From NCBI GenBank assembly GCA_910592205.1, contig CAJVPJ010000583.1, forward strand, positions 1 through 21,504: DNA of 21,504 nucleotides. Reading direction: 5' to 3'. Below are positions 9,270-21,504 of the stretch, one piece after another. How positions within the stretch are numbered: the first letter of the stretch is position 1; each line of letters begins with the position of its first letter. This DNA is from Paraglomus occultum (Eukaryota > Glomeromycota > Glomeromycetes > Paraglomerales > Paraglomeraceae). Position numbers and translations under genes: made by a program. A model generated the notes under the pieces. That model had not been told where the DNA came from. It saw only the letters and a list, made by a program, of their open reading frames with translations, and did no database searches.

Positions 9270-10823
9270 ATGATGTTGTCAGAACCACACAAGACACTCT
9301 TGGATGATATTGCAAAATTATATACTCTAGCTGATGACTACAACGTTTCCATAGAAGTCGGGGAGGGGCGGAATATGGAGGTGTTTAAAGCGCATTCCGT
9401 TATTCTGAGAGCGAGATCACCTTATTTTAAGTTAGCTTTATCACAGACTTGGGTAAAGACTTTTGACCAGATGATACTGTTTAAGAAACCGAACATGACG
9501 CCGGATGTATTTCGAGTCCTTCTGAGGTATGTGTATTGTATGATCTGGACGTACCTCCGGTCAATCTGTTCACGTCCAACTTACTTTTATCCGTCCTTGC
9601 TATATTAAAGATATATCTACACGGGTCAAGTCTCGTTTACAGACTCCCCAGATTTAGATTTGTTAGATCTAATCCTTGCAGCAGACGAGTTGGTTCTTGT
9701 TGAACTGGTGGAACAGGTACAGGCCCATATAATAAAAGACGGGGGGTGGATTCAACGCAATATCATAAAAACTTTACATCTAGCCAATAAACTAGAAACA
9801 TGTTTGGAGTTACGTAATTACTGCAACGATATAATTTATCAGGATCCAGAACTGATATTCAGAGCGCCTGATTTTTTATCACTTGAAGAAGAGTTTCTTG
9901 TTGCTCTATTAAAAAGAGATGATCTTGGCATGGAGGAAGTATCTGTCTGGGAGCACGTAATTCGATGGGGAATAGCTCGGAACCCCTTGCTTGATAAACC
10001 ACCCGAGACATGGACTATTGAAGACTTTGACACGCTTCGCAACACGCTCTCTTCCACCTTTCCTCATATTCGGTTCTTCAATATCTCGCCCGCCGATTTC
10101 TACTACAAAGTTAGACCATATAAGAAAAGTCTTCCTCCCAAATTACGTGCCGATATCAAAAAGCACCATTACGTGCCTGACGCCGAGATTGAGTCTGTCA
10201 TACTTCCTCCTCGGATTCAAGTTAATAAACCCGATTCCGTGATCATCAATGCTAATCATATTGTGCTGCTTGCTCGATGGATCGGCGGACAGGATGATAA
10301 CCCGTTTTCAAGCGACAATTTATTCTTGTGTCGTAAAGTGCCCTATAACTTTAAGTTATTGCTCCGTGGAAGTAGAGACGGATTTGACTCTGATGTATTT
10401 CATACGTTATGTGACTATCAAGGCGCTACTGTAGTGATAATTAAGACAGGATCTGGACAGATAATCGGTGGATATAACCCGGTTAATTGGAAGTCGTCTG
10501 GAGAATGGATAGCTACAACTGAAAGTTTTATTTTCAATCTAAATTACGGTAATGATTTGCTTAATGTCAAGCTCAGCAGAGTCAATGATCGCGCGGGAGC
10601 AATATGCGACTTTAAAGGACTGAGAGCGACTGGATTTGGAGGTGGAGATTTGAAAATATTTGGGCATATGTGTAACAGGGCATCGTATGAACACGATATA
10701 CTGAATGAGACTACCTTTACTCGTGAAGAGTATGAAGTGTTTAAGATAACACGGAAGAAACATCCACCTCCATTTTTACAAAAGAGGATGGTGAGTGGTC
10801 ATGATGGAATAGCTGATTATTAA
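9270..10823 (+). CDS. BTB/POZ-BACK-TLDc domain protein, 2 exons, about 489 aa
   Basis: Exons are 9270-9526 and 9611-10823; the 84-nt intron starts GTATGT and splits an Arg codon. Removing it restores LLRYIYTGQVSFTDS, the usual end of the BTB fold. Domains: BTB about residues 20-120 (YNVSIEVGEGRNMEVFKAHS, RARSPYFKLAL), BACK about 125-235 (WIQRNIIKTLHLANKLETC, SVWEHVIRWGIARNP), TLDc about 292-470 (NHIVLLARWIGG, GATVVIIKTGSGQIIGGYNP, GFGGGDLKIFG). BTB-BACK proteins commonly act as Cullin-3 substrate adaptors, while TLDc domains are linked to oxidative-stress resistance or V-ATPase regulation; the substrate cannot be inferred. This architecture is strongly expanded in Rhizophagus-type fungi. Reading through the intron gives a stop after 112 residues, so retention would leave only a truncated BTB. 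All three domains look intact. Confidence 0.9.
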
Positions 10824-13556
10824 AGACGCAAAACTGATTTGATCTAGGACGTTAATCAAGAACGTAGACGTGACATAAGGAGCTGTATGCATTGCTATCA
10901 TACGTGATACATGGAACAGCCAACTATATAGACATATATCACAATCCATCATACAAACTCGAGATGTTCCCATCACCACATTCTACCAACCCCTCTCCAA
11001 ACGCGCAGCAACGAAAAGAATTCTGCTGAAAGAGGTTCTCTAAATTTCTTTGACTGCTAGGATATCGTGCTCCCGGCTTTTTGGGTGGTTTAAGTAGATG
11101 AAGATAGTAGTATGATATCAGCGAGGCCGATCGGCTATGGGAAGCAATAAACGAAAGTTCTTGGTTACATGACTGTGTTCGATGTCTGTTTTAGTCAATC
11201 GCTATTGCACAGGACTTTTTTGACAGTCGCTTCTTTATGACTATCGTTCGTAGCACATAACCATTAACGCTTATTGTTATTGAGAGCGCGAGCCAAATAA
11301 GGCCAATCGTTTATAATTAGTCCATCTTTATAACGGTGTCGGTGGAAGTATCTTTCTAAAGATATTAGTCTTAGTTATGATATTCAAGGCGTATTGACAT
11401 TTCTCTCGGCACCTCTCAGATACCTTCGGTCAGAATATTCAATTGTGAGCATATCTGTATGCGTTCGCACTTCAAATTCGAACCAAATTGCGCTCTTTTT
11501 ATAAACAAAGATTGTGAGAAGACTTTGGGGAACAAAAAGAAAAGAATTTTTGCTGTCTTCCTGGCCATCCCTACTTGGCAACAACGTTTGAACAACAGCA
11601 ATTTGAAATACAAGCTGTCGCGCATGCGATTACGTTATACACGTTACTGATTTTGAATTCTGTTCAGTTATATGCAAAGACTCATTAAAGCCTTTCAAGT
11701 AAGAAAGATCTATCCACTTTCGAAATTCGGTTCAGGTAATGCAATACACAATTAGTGGTCCATAAATGTTGTGATACAAGTTTTCGGATTAACGAATCGT
11801 TCTGCTGTTATTCATCAAAATACAATTTGCGACTACACTTAACTGATTGTCAGCCGGGAGTAATCTTGTTGTCGAGTAATGTCCGCTCGCTGGTTTGGAT
11901 CGGGACATGCACAGTTGATTCATCAATTTGAATTGAAAGTTTTATTTTCATGTTTGAATTTTCGGTCTCCTTGGCTTGTCGGGCGGTTATACAGTTACAT
12001 TGAAATTGTGACACAGAATGAGTTACCAGATACAGTCTAACTCGTCTTCTGTCCAGGAGAACACGGCTGAGAGGAAGCCGTGACTGTTACTCAGCCATGA
12101 AGGGTAGCGAAACCTCGCCATACGTCTACGAAGGGAACACAATCGGACGTAATATATTTTCGTGATCTTTTTGTCGTGTGCATAGTAATACGCAATGGCT
12201 TTTCTCAACTAACCATATTTTTCAAACAAGGTTCTTTCCATGTGCGACTGACACAAGCTTGTTTTGTAGAATACATACTTTTGAACAAATTCCTTTGGTG
12301 GGAATTTGCGGGCGACTTCTGAAATAGATTGCGGCAAAGGTTTGAATAAGCACAAATTAATTGTATGTCAAGTTGGCGTTTTTGACACCTAAATTCTGCA
12401 CATCAAAATGATTTTTTTTTAGCCTGATACAGCAACGACATAATTACTACGTAACAGCGCAGTTGAGAAGATTTTACATGTGACTCACGATCTGATCCAT
12501 CAGATAACGACGCCTAGTCTTGAAGGTTTTGGTGTTACCTACTCATGCCTACTCTGCAATGAAAGAATTTTATATCTCAGCCCGCTTACCAGCCACATCT
12601 AAAATGTCAGGCATGATGTAAATCGCAAATTAAATTTTTTATTTTTAATCAGTAACACACGTGAAAACAAGTGATGCCCATTACTGTCCTACAAGGTTAA
12701 ACCTTAATATGGAATACCTGACCCGCTTCCAAAAATCGAAACGCTCCGGGCCATGGTTAGTATTTCGAGCAGATCACGTTACGCAAATGATGAAAGAAAA
12801 AAGAGTTCGATTCCCCACAGTTTATAAAACGAGAAAACTCCCAATCAAGACAGAATAATAGGATTGGGGCTGTACAATTGAAAAGGTGTTTATGCACTTT
12901 TCCTATGAGAATTAAAAATAAATTGTCTGCAGTCACCTTCAAAGTTCCATAAAAAACGCGTTGAGCTATGCTAGCACACATGACAGTGTTTATAAAAGGT
13001 TCATTCCCAATTTCGCTTGGGTATAAAGATAAAGGACATGTCCAATTTCTTTTCTATTTTGTATAATACAATTCATAACTGTAACCAGTAACAAGATGAG
13101 ATGAATATGTAAAAGAGATAGAACTATAGGATGTTATGATTCGTTAATCGTGATAACCACGTCGACTAATAATCTCTCACCCCACCCCAAACTTTTATCA
13201 CAAATATTGGCATCCCGCGGATAAGAAAAAATATAAAAAGTACTTTTTTTTATTCCTTTTTTTTCTCGAATAAGGATGAAACCATTTGACTACCTCATAG
13301 ATACCCCAGCTCCAACTTTCTACTTCCACTTACGTTCTTAATAATGATAACCATTACCAGTTCAAATCGCGCAATAAAGCATGATACCCTAGGATGCAGG
13401 GCCACACGATGTAGTAGAATTAACTACAAAGTAAATTGATCTCTCGAAGTAATGATAACGTGTCTAGACGCTTTATTTCCATCGATTTTTACAGAAACAT
13501 CGTTGCATATCGAAACGCAATACAAGTGTCAGTGTAGACCAGCGACGACTCCTTAT
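10824..13556. other. 2.7-kb spacer with no supported gene
   Basis: I see no frame with recognisable protein features on either strand; the longest frames are about 60-75 codons and overlap one another. A 7-bp-stem hairpin, CACGGCT/AGCCGTG with a 7-nt loop, lies at 12062-12082. T-rich runs occur near 13245-13265. The left end should hold the 3' UTR of the BTB-TLDc gene and the right end that of the PP1 gene. Confidence 0.5.
13472..13477 (-). promoter_or_regulatory. Candidate poly(A) signal of the PP1 gene
   Basis: The minus strand reads AATAAA about 80 nt beyond the PP1 stop codon. Position is the only support. A second AATAAA-like string overlaps the stop itself and is too close to be useful. 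Confidence 0.35.
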
Positions 13557-15372
<1,816 letters not shown>

Positions 15373-18300
15373 ACTTTAGCTCTTGTTTAGTGAGGTGGCA
15401 AGAGCTTTTTGAATGTTATGGTGGGAACGTAACAAGAGACCTTCAGTAAAAGCGTTTCGTAAGCGAGAGACGATGGATAAGGTGGGCTTCAGTCGGATGA
15501 GTAAGCAAGAGTGGAAAGGTGTTGTGAGCGTTGGGCGTGGAGGATTGAGTGCGATTACCCAAATAAGAGAAATTGAGTGACATCAAGTTTATGTATCATC
15601 ACGCTTCATAAGTTTCAATACGAGTGATCAATCCGATAAACCCAATTTCTTGGCTCCCAACAGTTGTGACAATTGGAAGGGTTGCAAAACTACTAGAATT
15701 AATGGATAAAAAAATCGATATCTTAATTGGTCTGAATTGTATGATTGCACAGGATGATACTTTTTCCCGAAGTAAAATTTCTGGGTTCTTTGAATATAGC
15801 TTATTCTATATATAAAAGGAAATTGACAAAGAGCAAGAAATTTGAGGCGTAGTGCGCACATTTATTTACTTGTCATTTTTCAGACGTGACGATTAAATTA
15901 CGGTTGTGTCACAATAGCATCGATTCACGTGATCATACATAATAATAATAAATCCTTTCAATAGAGTTATTTTATGATAATGTCTCCTTCTTTCCTGCAA
16001 AAATCGATTGATCATACTCTTCTCGGAGCTTATCGGCTTAGAAAGTCCAGCCAATAATGTGTATTCGACAGCTAATTGGTCCATTATGATTAGATTGTTC
16101 TTGTTTGAATGCTATAGGTATCCGTCAGTCTCACAGACTAACAAATGTTTACAGGTCTATTGTTATAAAATGTCATCCATTAATTTCACAATCCTAAATC
16201 CGGTAATACTCTTTACGACTACGGATTTTCCGTGTCTCTGAATCTTGTACTTTTTGTTTACAGTTTCGCAAGTGACCTACTAGAAACCAACGTCCAATTC
16301 TTTGGAAACCGGTATTGACTGGCTACCCAGTCTCCCCACATTAATATAGTCCAAACCCAGCGAAATGGTGGAATTAAAAAGAAAAATTTCACTCGTCAGT
16401 GAAACCATTGATGTTGTCAGACATATAGATACAATCAGAGGAAGGACTCACTTGTTGACTGTTTCTAGTCGAAAGACAGGTTCATAAAGAATGCAGGTCT
16501 GTTTCTTATGTCAGATCTCGATCTCCCGGGCAAATCTCTTGCTTTTCACCTGCAACTAAACTTCCGTATCAATATGATTATCACTATAAATTATATATTA
16601 AGTTTTTATAATTAAAGCACGCGGCAACATTTTTGAAATTGCTACATGCCGTCACACAATGAAGGTACATGTACGATAATCCTTTACCATAAATCGCAAT
16701 TGTTTACGTAATTAATTATAGGTTATGTATGATTTGCTTTTCGTAAAAACCGTAATATCCCCTTTATGTATTAGTGTACGATAGTCTTTTTATTTTTTCA
16801 AGCAGAATTCGGCTATGATAGTAATTACCAGTGTAAATACATAAGTATGTTTGTCATGTGTCATCATGTATCCAGTCGCAAACAGTTGAACATCTAAAAT
16901 ACAAATACATATGAAGCAATCGCAGTCGGTCTATTTCTGTCTGCATTCTCGTAACCAGACCAAGTAAATTGATTGGCTTATGGCTAATTGCTTGTTCCAG
17001 ACGAGTCTATTTTTAAGTTACTGAAAATCACGGTACAGTCATAAATTCAATTGCGCTAGCACGTGCGGCCTAAAGTGAATCTTTGACAAAACTCGCTAGA
17101 AACTATGAAAAGTCAATTTATGGCTTGATTCGAATGGAACACGCCTTCTTGATATACTTATTAAACAATACCGATATAGAATGTATCCTTTCCCATACAT
17201 ATTTTATATCGCCTCATAATATTATTATCTCACCCCTTACGCACTCTCATCATACATTCGCCACATTGTTCATTTCTCTGATCCAAACACGGTGCAAACA
17301 AGTTGATTAGATAGATGTTTTTGTTTAAATCTGGTGAAATTAACAACGAGGCTGCGAATAGCAAAGCTGACATTCTAAGCAAATAAGATGCATCACGATC
17401 GTATATCGAAGCTTATCCTATTCTGTCAATAAACTTTCTGTATATGGTACCGGCTTTGAGGACATTTGTTTAGACACATCTGGCATTGTCGCGTTCTTTA
17501 TTGGGCTAGACAGGTTTCATTTTAAGAGATGGAACGCGCTATTTGTTGTTGCCTAAACAGATTTGGACATCAACAAGTCGTACTGCATTATTGTTAACCG
17601 TCACCCCAGTACAGTATTCATAACAAAAATCACGTTCTGATGACGCAGCAAAGAAGATAATGTTGATAGCAAATGTATACTAATGCTGACTGACTGAAAC
17701 GAAGGGATTGGTGATAACAGTAGTTGGTGATAACAATAACAGTTCGCTATGTATGCATGGAAATTTCAACGAACGATAATCACCTGGCTAAATTATTTAT
17801 TAGTGGGAATGAGTCATTAATGCTATTTATACATGCCCAATAAAATTACTAAACCGCTTGCTTGATATCGAGGCTAATACTAATATTAATTTGGGATGAC
17901 TTGAATGTTAATGAAAATCGTACGACTGAAACTTAGAATAATAAGATTGACGCGTTATTGATCAATTGCACATTTTTTATTAAAATCGAACTCTTTACTA
18001 TATCAGGAGCGAGATACTTATATTACGCAAATATATCGTTAGAGTGGGAATTGAAGTAAGTAAAAGCGTTCACTTTTCGCATTCTAAAAAACAAATCAAG
18101 CTCACCGTGAATTAACCCAATAGAAGCGGCGATATTGAGTAATACAAATACAAGAAAATATTGTTCTAGCCACCATCATCTGATCAAGCGAGACGAATAA
18201 GCCCCTTTTTTATCGATAACTCCGAAAGACTGATTAAAGTCATTAAAAGAGGATGCACGACGCGGTTACTTATTCTTCCTACAGCTGGCAACCAAATTTA

Positions 18301-18667
18301 ATTTCGTCTTAATACTAAAGTCCGTTTTTGGTTGCGACCGCAGTAAAACCTCGCTTTTTCTTTAATAACAATGATTTCTTTAGCCGAACGGGAAAATCCT
18401 CTCACTTGAAGAAACCCCAATTGATGCCAAACCATTTAGTTGAAGGGTCACGGATTATATTCTTCACAAGTACCTAATGCATCCCACATACAATCAAAAC
18501 GGAGATTGTGTGCCTTAACTTTCCAATCTATTTATTACATGATAAATTTGAATAAACTCACAAAATTTATTGAGGTAATTAAACGAATAAACTAAAACTT
18601 AATATTAAACAGTGACTTCTATGTATAATGTACGTTCTCAATGCTATTATAATACTCTACCACATAT
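15373..18667. other. 3.3-kb spacer with no supported gene
   Basis: It begins with the PP1 promoter and 5' leader. No frame over about 77 codons occurs, and none shows a domain or a joinable exon set that I could find. Composition is AT-rich, with scattered T runs and no clear tandem repeat. No tRNA-like B box stands out by eye. Confidence 0.45.
18566..18571 (-). promoter_or_regulatory. Candidate poly(A) signal of the DUF1992 gene
   Basis: The minus strand reads AATAAA about 97 nt past the stop of the DUF1992 gene. Position is the only support; other A/T-rich hexamers lie nearby. Confidence 0.3.
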
Positions 18668-19738
18668 TCATTCACTTTTCTCATCCCATCCGCTAACAAC
18701 TCTTTCAAATTCGCTCTCTATTTTCAGATATGGCCTTCTAGTCACAGATGGGGCAATGATATTATAACTCTTCAATCGTCCATTCAGCTTTTCCAATGCA
18801 ATTTTAAAATATTCCTTTTCCCTCTCCTCCCATTCTCGATCTCTCTTTCCCAACTCTTTTCCGTGCGTTTTGGCGTTTCTCTCCCAACTATCCCTAACAC
18901 GTTTCCTAAATGCTTTCAATTCTGCATCAATCTCCTTTTGCAATTCGATCCAATTGGGAGCAGCACCCTGCTTTTTTATTAGCCGATTCATAAAAAACTC
19001 GGTCCGAGTGAGACAAGGATTAGATTCGTTAGGATCGGTCGGCAGAGGCTTTCCTTTATACGGAAGACTGGAAAACTGTCCGCGGGCCATCGATTCAAGA
19101 ATACGTTGCTCAACTAGGTTGCCCCAACCTGAGACCGAGTAGAGCGCTAGATGCTGTCCTCGCGAAGGAAATTTGGGCGTGACTGACGCACCTTTATCCG
19201 CATTGTTATTGCTATCCGTCTCATTACCACCGTATTTCTTCTGCAATGCATAATCGATAACTGCATCGCGAGCATTAACTAATCTTCCTTTCGCGGCTTC
19301 TCTGACTTTATTTTTCTTCTCTTGCAAAATCTTTGAAGCTTTATGCGGTTCTGTGGATACAGTCGTCGGTGGCAGATAATTTGGTGTTGCGAATGGTCGT
19401 TTACTATGGGCATCAACATATTCCTTTACAGTCTCTCTTTTGATGCGAAGAGGCGGGTATTTATCCAAGAGCATTCGTATGACTGTTGTCTTTAAATCCT
19501 CTTCGCCTGTCCAAGGAACATCATTTTCGCGAGCGAAGGAATTTTTTATAATCGTTGAAATCGAGGTTGACGCTGATTTCTGGCCGGGGGAAGAGGAGCA
19601 GGTCTCATCGCTATCATGTACACCATTGGTAGTTGAGTGAATCTTGGGTGGATCTTTAGTCGTTGTCGAGAAAGGTTTTATCAGATTATGACATCTGTTA
19701 ATATTTCTAATATTTCGTGCTCTGTAGAGGAAAGGCAT
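18668..19738 (-). CDS. DnaJC28-like DUF1992 protein, probably mitochondrial, 356 aa
   Basis: A single exon. The DUF1992 domain (family known as DnaJ homologue subfamily C member 28, conserved domain) covers about residues 203-275: GWGNLVEQRILESMARGQFS, SLPYKGKPLP, then EFFMNRLIKKQGAAPNWIEL. The diagnostic pattern is the Glu-x-x-Ile-x-x-Ala/Ser-Met-x-x-Gly-x-Phe...Leu-Pro-x-Lys-Gly-Lys-Pro-Leu stretch. There is no J domain or HPD motif, as is usual for many fungal members. Residues 1-28 (MPFLYRARNIRNINRCHN...KPFSTTT) carry five Arg/Lys and no acidic residue, ending in a Ser/Thr cluster typical of a mitochondrial presequence. Residues 29-75 look disordered. Residues 270-330 are charged helix (REWEEREKEYFKIALEKL). 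The molecular function of DUF1992 proteins is poorly defined. The start was chosen because it alone includes the presequence. Confidence 0.88.
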   Translation of the reverse strand: MPFLYRARNIRNINRCHNLIKPFSTTTKDPPKIHSTTNGVHDSDETCSSSPGQKSASTSISTIIKNSFARENDVPWTGEEDLKTTVIRMLLDKYPPLRIKRETVKEYVDAHSKRPFATPNYLPPTTVSTEPHKASKILQEKKNKVREAAKGRLVNARDAVIDYALQKKYGGNETDSNNNADKGASVTPKFPSRGQHLALYSVSGWGNLVEQRILESMARGQFSSLPYKGKPLPTDPNESNPCLTRTEFFMNRLIKKQGAAPNWIELQKEIDAELKAFRKRVRDSWERNAKTHGKELGKRDREWEEREKEYFKIALEKLNGRLKSYNIIAPSVTRRPYLKIESEFERVVSGWDEKSE

Positions 19739-20429
19739 GCTTTAACGTTGAAATCACATGGTCATAGAAATTACGTCCGGGAGTTGCGCGATTGGTTGGA
19801 TGTGAATACAATTCACACATTCTAAATGAAGCGCACGCTCTGTTGGTTGATGATGAAAGGAACAACTTTTGGATAATCGTCTGATATATCTGATGACACG
19901 AGAGCAAAAGTGATTCGCTCGTGTGCCCTTAACATTGCTGTTGGGAGTTGTCGCGTAATTTTAATTTGCGGCAATGATTAAACTGTATATCAGTGAACAG
20001 CTGTCAAATCTTCTTGCAACGCCTGTTGTTGATTACAACACGCTTATTTTCTTTGAGGTTCCTATACATAAGATAAGCGTAATAAATATTCACCCACTTC
20101 ACCGATGAAAACACATTGTTTACGAAAAGTGGGAGAATTATTATTATTGAAACGTAGAATTGCATGGAACACTTGCATAACATGGTTTATTTGAACAGGC
20201 CTTACTTAGGATTCCTGACCGTTTCCTTAAACTAGAATAAATTGAAATACCAGGACTGTTGGGCTGTAACCTAATGCTATTACTATATAAAGTTTATGTA
20301 AATTGGATTAAATTATATCATATCAATGTAACTTATTGAGTAATGTTCTATCTAATTACAATATGCTTAATTATAACATATTAATATTAAAATGTTAGGT
20401 GACTAATATGATTGCCTCTATATAAAAAA
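19739..20429. other. Spacer upstream of the DUF1992 gene, no gene seen
   Basis: AT-rich sequence that should contain the promoter of the minus-strand DUF1992 gene. Frames are at most 66 codons and without recognisable features. The right end becomes very A/T-rich before the dispersed repeat starts near 20430. Confidence 0.45.
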
Positions 20430-20442
20430 AATCAATATTAAT

Positions 20443-20640
20443 ATGAAACTTATTTACATCATGGAACCCAAGAGTTACAGCACTATTTATATTAGCAGTA
20501 TTCTAAAAAGAACAATATTCCTTATATTAATATTAATTTCAATCAAGGTCACTTTTATTTTTTGTCTCTTTAACCTCAATTTAAGTAATTTGACCATCTT
20601 GTTGCCCTTTAACAATTTATTTTCCTCTTCTAACTGTTGA
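20443..20640 (+). CDS. Small ORF (65 aa), relative of 3625-3771; unknown
   Basis: It starts MKLIYIMEPKSYSTI and matches the frame at 3625 over its first 25 or so codons with mostly synonymous differences and in-frame gaps. After SILKRT it continues as a hydrophobic stretch (IFLILILISIKVTFIFCLF). That part overlaps, on the opposite strand, a lysine/leucine-rich coiled-coil remnant, so the hydrophobic tail is probably the antisense of it and not real protein. The two strands cannot both be conserved coding here; only the first quarter is supported by the comparison. Confidence 0.3.
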   Translation: MKLIYIMEPKSYSTIYISSILKRTIFLILILISIKVTFIFCLFNLNLSNLTILLPFNNLFSSSNC

Positions 20641-21504
20641 TTTTTTCTTCTAGACTCTTTATTATTATCTTATCCAATAACCCTTGCTTCTTATTATTAT
20701 TCTGTCTTTTACTTCACTCTTCAGACTTCTCTTGAAAATTTGCTACTTCTTCTCTTTCAATTCTAACACTAATGCTTCCTCAGCTGTGGTAGTGGCTAAT
20801 CTTCTTGTAATCTGTTTATTTATTATTTGTCATTGATAAAAAGTGGTCATGTTTTTTCTTTGATTTATATCCATTTTTATTTCATTGTCATTCTACATGT
20901 GATAGTGATGGGTTGTATGCATACTAATATAATATATTATATGGGGCATGCTGCAACAAAATCAGACAAAGTGAACATATGATGTTGTTATTGTCATCAG
21001 CTCAAATTTTTTTAATGAATTGATGTTGGAATGAATTTCCTCAATTTTCTTTGATCTTTGTTTTCACTCAAGGTCATTTCTTTACTTCTTTGACCTCTAT
21101 TTGAGTTCCTTCAACCTAGCAACTTCAGTTTCTAGTTCTTAATTCTGTCTACTTTGCCTTACTCCACCCTTTGGAGACTTGTAAGGCTTTGAGGTGAGTG
21201 TTGAGTTTTATTTTAGCAGCTGCTAATTCTTTTTCCAGTTCTTTGATTTTGCTTTCCAATCAAGAACTGTAAGCTTGAACAATTATGGTTTTCTCAGAAA
21301 TTGGTTCAGTATCTTGAGCTTCTACTAATCTACAAAGCAACTAATTCTATTTCTTTTTACTCTACCACACTTTTCACATTAAGAATATTATTGTCAAAAT
21401 TTTTTCTACAATCCTTGCAAATATAAGTACACTCACTACCAAAAAGTATTGGCCGAGATTTGCTGATCAATAGTAAAACATATGAAAACCCTTTTTTTTC
21501 CGAA
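20520..21504 (-). pseudogene. Decayed zinc-ribbon and coiled-coil gene, runs off the right edge
   Basis: Minus-strand frames read from the edge give ..GSECTYICKDCRKNFDNNI.. and, after a one-base shift, CEKCGRVKRNR, together a CxxC...CxxC zinc-ribbon pattern broken by a frameshift near 21385. Further on come LVEAQDTEPISEK, a stop, then LESKIKELEKELAAAKIKLN, another stop, a shifted ELETEVARLKELK, SKKIEEIHSNINSLKKFEL (about 21045-20990), ITRRLATTTAEEALVLELKE (about 20820-20760) and NQQLEEENKLLKG (about 20645-20605). All are heptad-like, charged and leucine-rich, but separated by stops and frame changes. This looks like a dead copy of a coiled-coil protein gene; introns could explain some breaks but not all. 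The start is outside the window. The family is not identified. Confidence 0.5.
20940..20978. repeat. Dispersed 39-bp box, copy 2
   Basis: Same orientation as, and 38 of 39 bases identical to, 3399-3437. Here it lies inside the decayed minus-strand coiled-coil region, right after a segment reading SKKIEEIHSNINSLKKFEL. On that strand it ends in TTGTTGCAG, so it may be a former intron end. Confidence 0.75.

Noticed and set aside
11384-11650. Three overlapping frames of 63-69 codons on both strands.
   Set aside because: Mutually exclusive, no recognisable motif, no joinable exons nearby.
12062-12082. A 7-bp-stem hairpin CACGGCT/AGCCGTG.
   Set aside because: Too short to mean anything alone in a 21-kb window; no neighbouring gene end or repeated copy.
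12775-12830. GTTCGATTCCCC resembling a tRNA T-loop.
   Set aside because: The flanking bases cannot form a 5-bp T stem, and no D arm, anticodon arm or acceptor stem can be drawn upstream.
15624-15861. Overlapping sense and antisense frames of 63 and 77 codons near the PP1 5' end.
   Set aside because: No domain, no conserved start context, and lengths expected by chance in a spacer of this size.

Overview
This window looks like nuclear DNA of an early-diverging filamentous fungus, most likely an arbuscular mycorrhizal (Glomeromycotina) or related Mucoromycota species. The evidence is an AT-rich background, many short introns with GT..AG ends, a BTB-BACK-TLDc gene and a Sel1-type fragment of kinds that are strongly expanded in Rhizophagus-like genomes, and long repeat-filled spacers. 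The assignment is an inference from style and gene content; no species-specific marker is present.

Layout. 21-3226 (+) is an 11-exon gene for a Nup88/Nup82-type nucleoporin of the cytoplasmic face of the nuclear pore. 3227-6736 is repeat territory: a dispersed 39-bp box, a small plus-strand ORF with a relative near the other end of the window, a diverged tandem repeat of about 180 bp, a cryptic four-exon minus-strand gene fragment (4295-5027), a perfect 34-bp palindrome with a 22-bp tandem repeat, a 58-bp satellite built on GGCACGTAGTGCC hairpins, and an array of TGATACGTAAA inverted repeats. 6737-7780 (-) is an orphan protein with a Sel1-like N-terminus. 9270-10823 (+) is a two-exon BTB-BACK-TLDc gene. 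13557-15372 (-) is a complete six-exon protein phosphatase 1 catalytic subunit; its third intron carries a pyrimidine/purine minisatellite. 18668-19738 (-) is a probable mitochondrial DnaJC28-type (DUF1992) protein. 20430-21504 holds a second copy of the dispersed sequences and, on the minus strand, decayed remains of a zinc-ribbon and coiled-coil gene that runs off the window edge.

The conserved genes (nucleoporin, PP1, DUF1992) are housekeeping genes with no operon-like relationship; they are separated by spacers of 1.5 to 3.3 kb in which I see no gene. The unusual material is in the spacers: nested satellite arrays with hairpin units at 5.2-6.5 kb, and a dispersed pair of short reading frames at 3.6 kb and 20.4 kb whose differences are largely synonymous or in-frame indels. 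That pair hints at a protein-coding repeat family that I cannot name.
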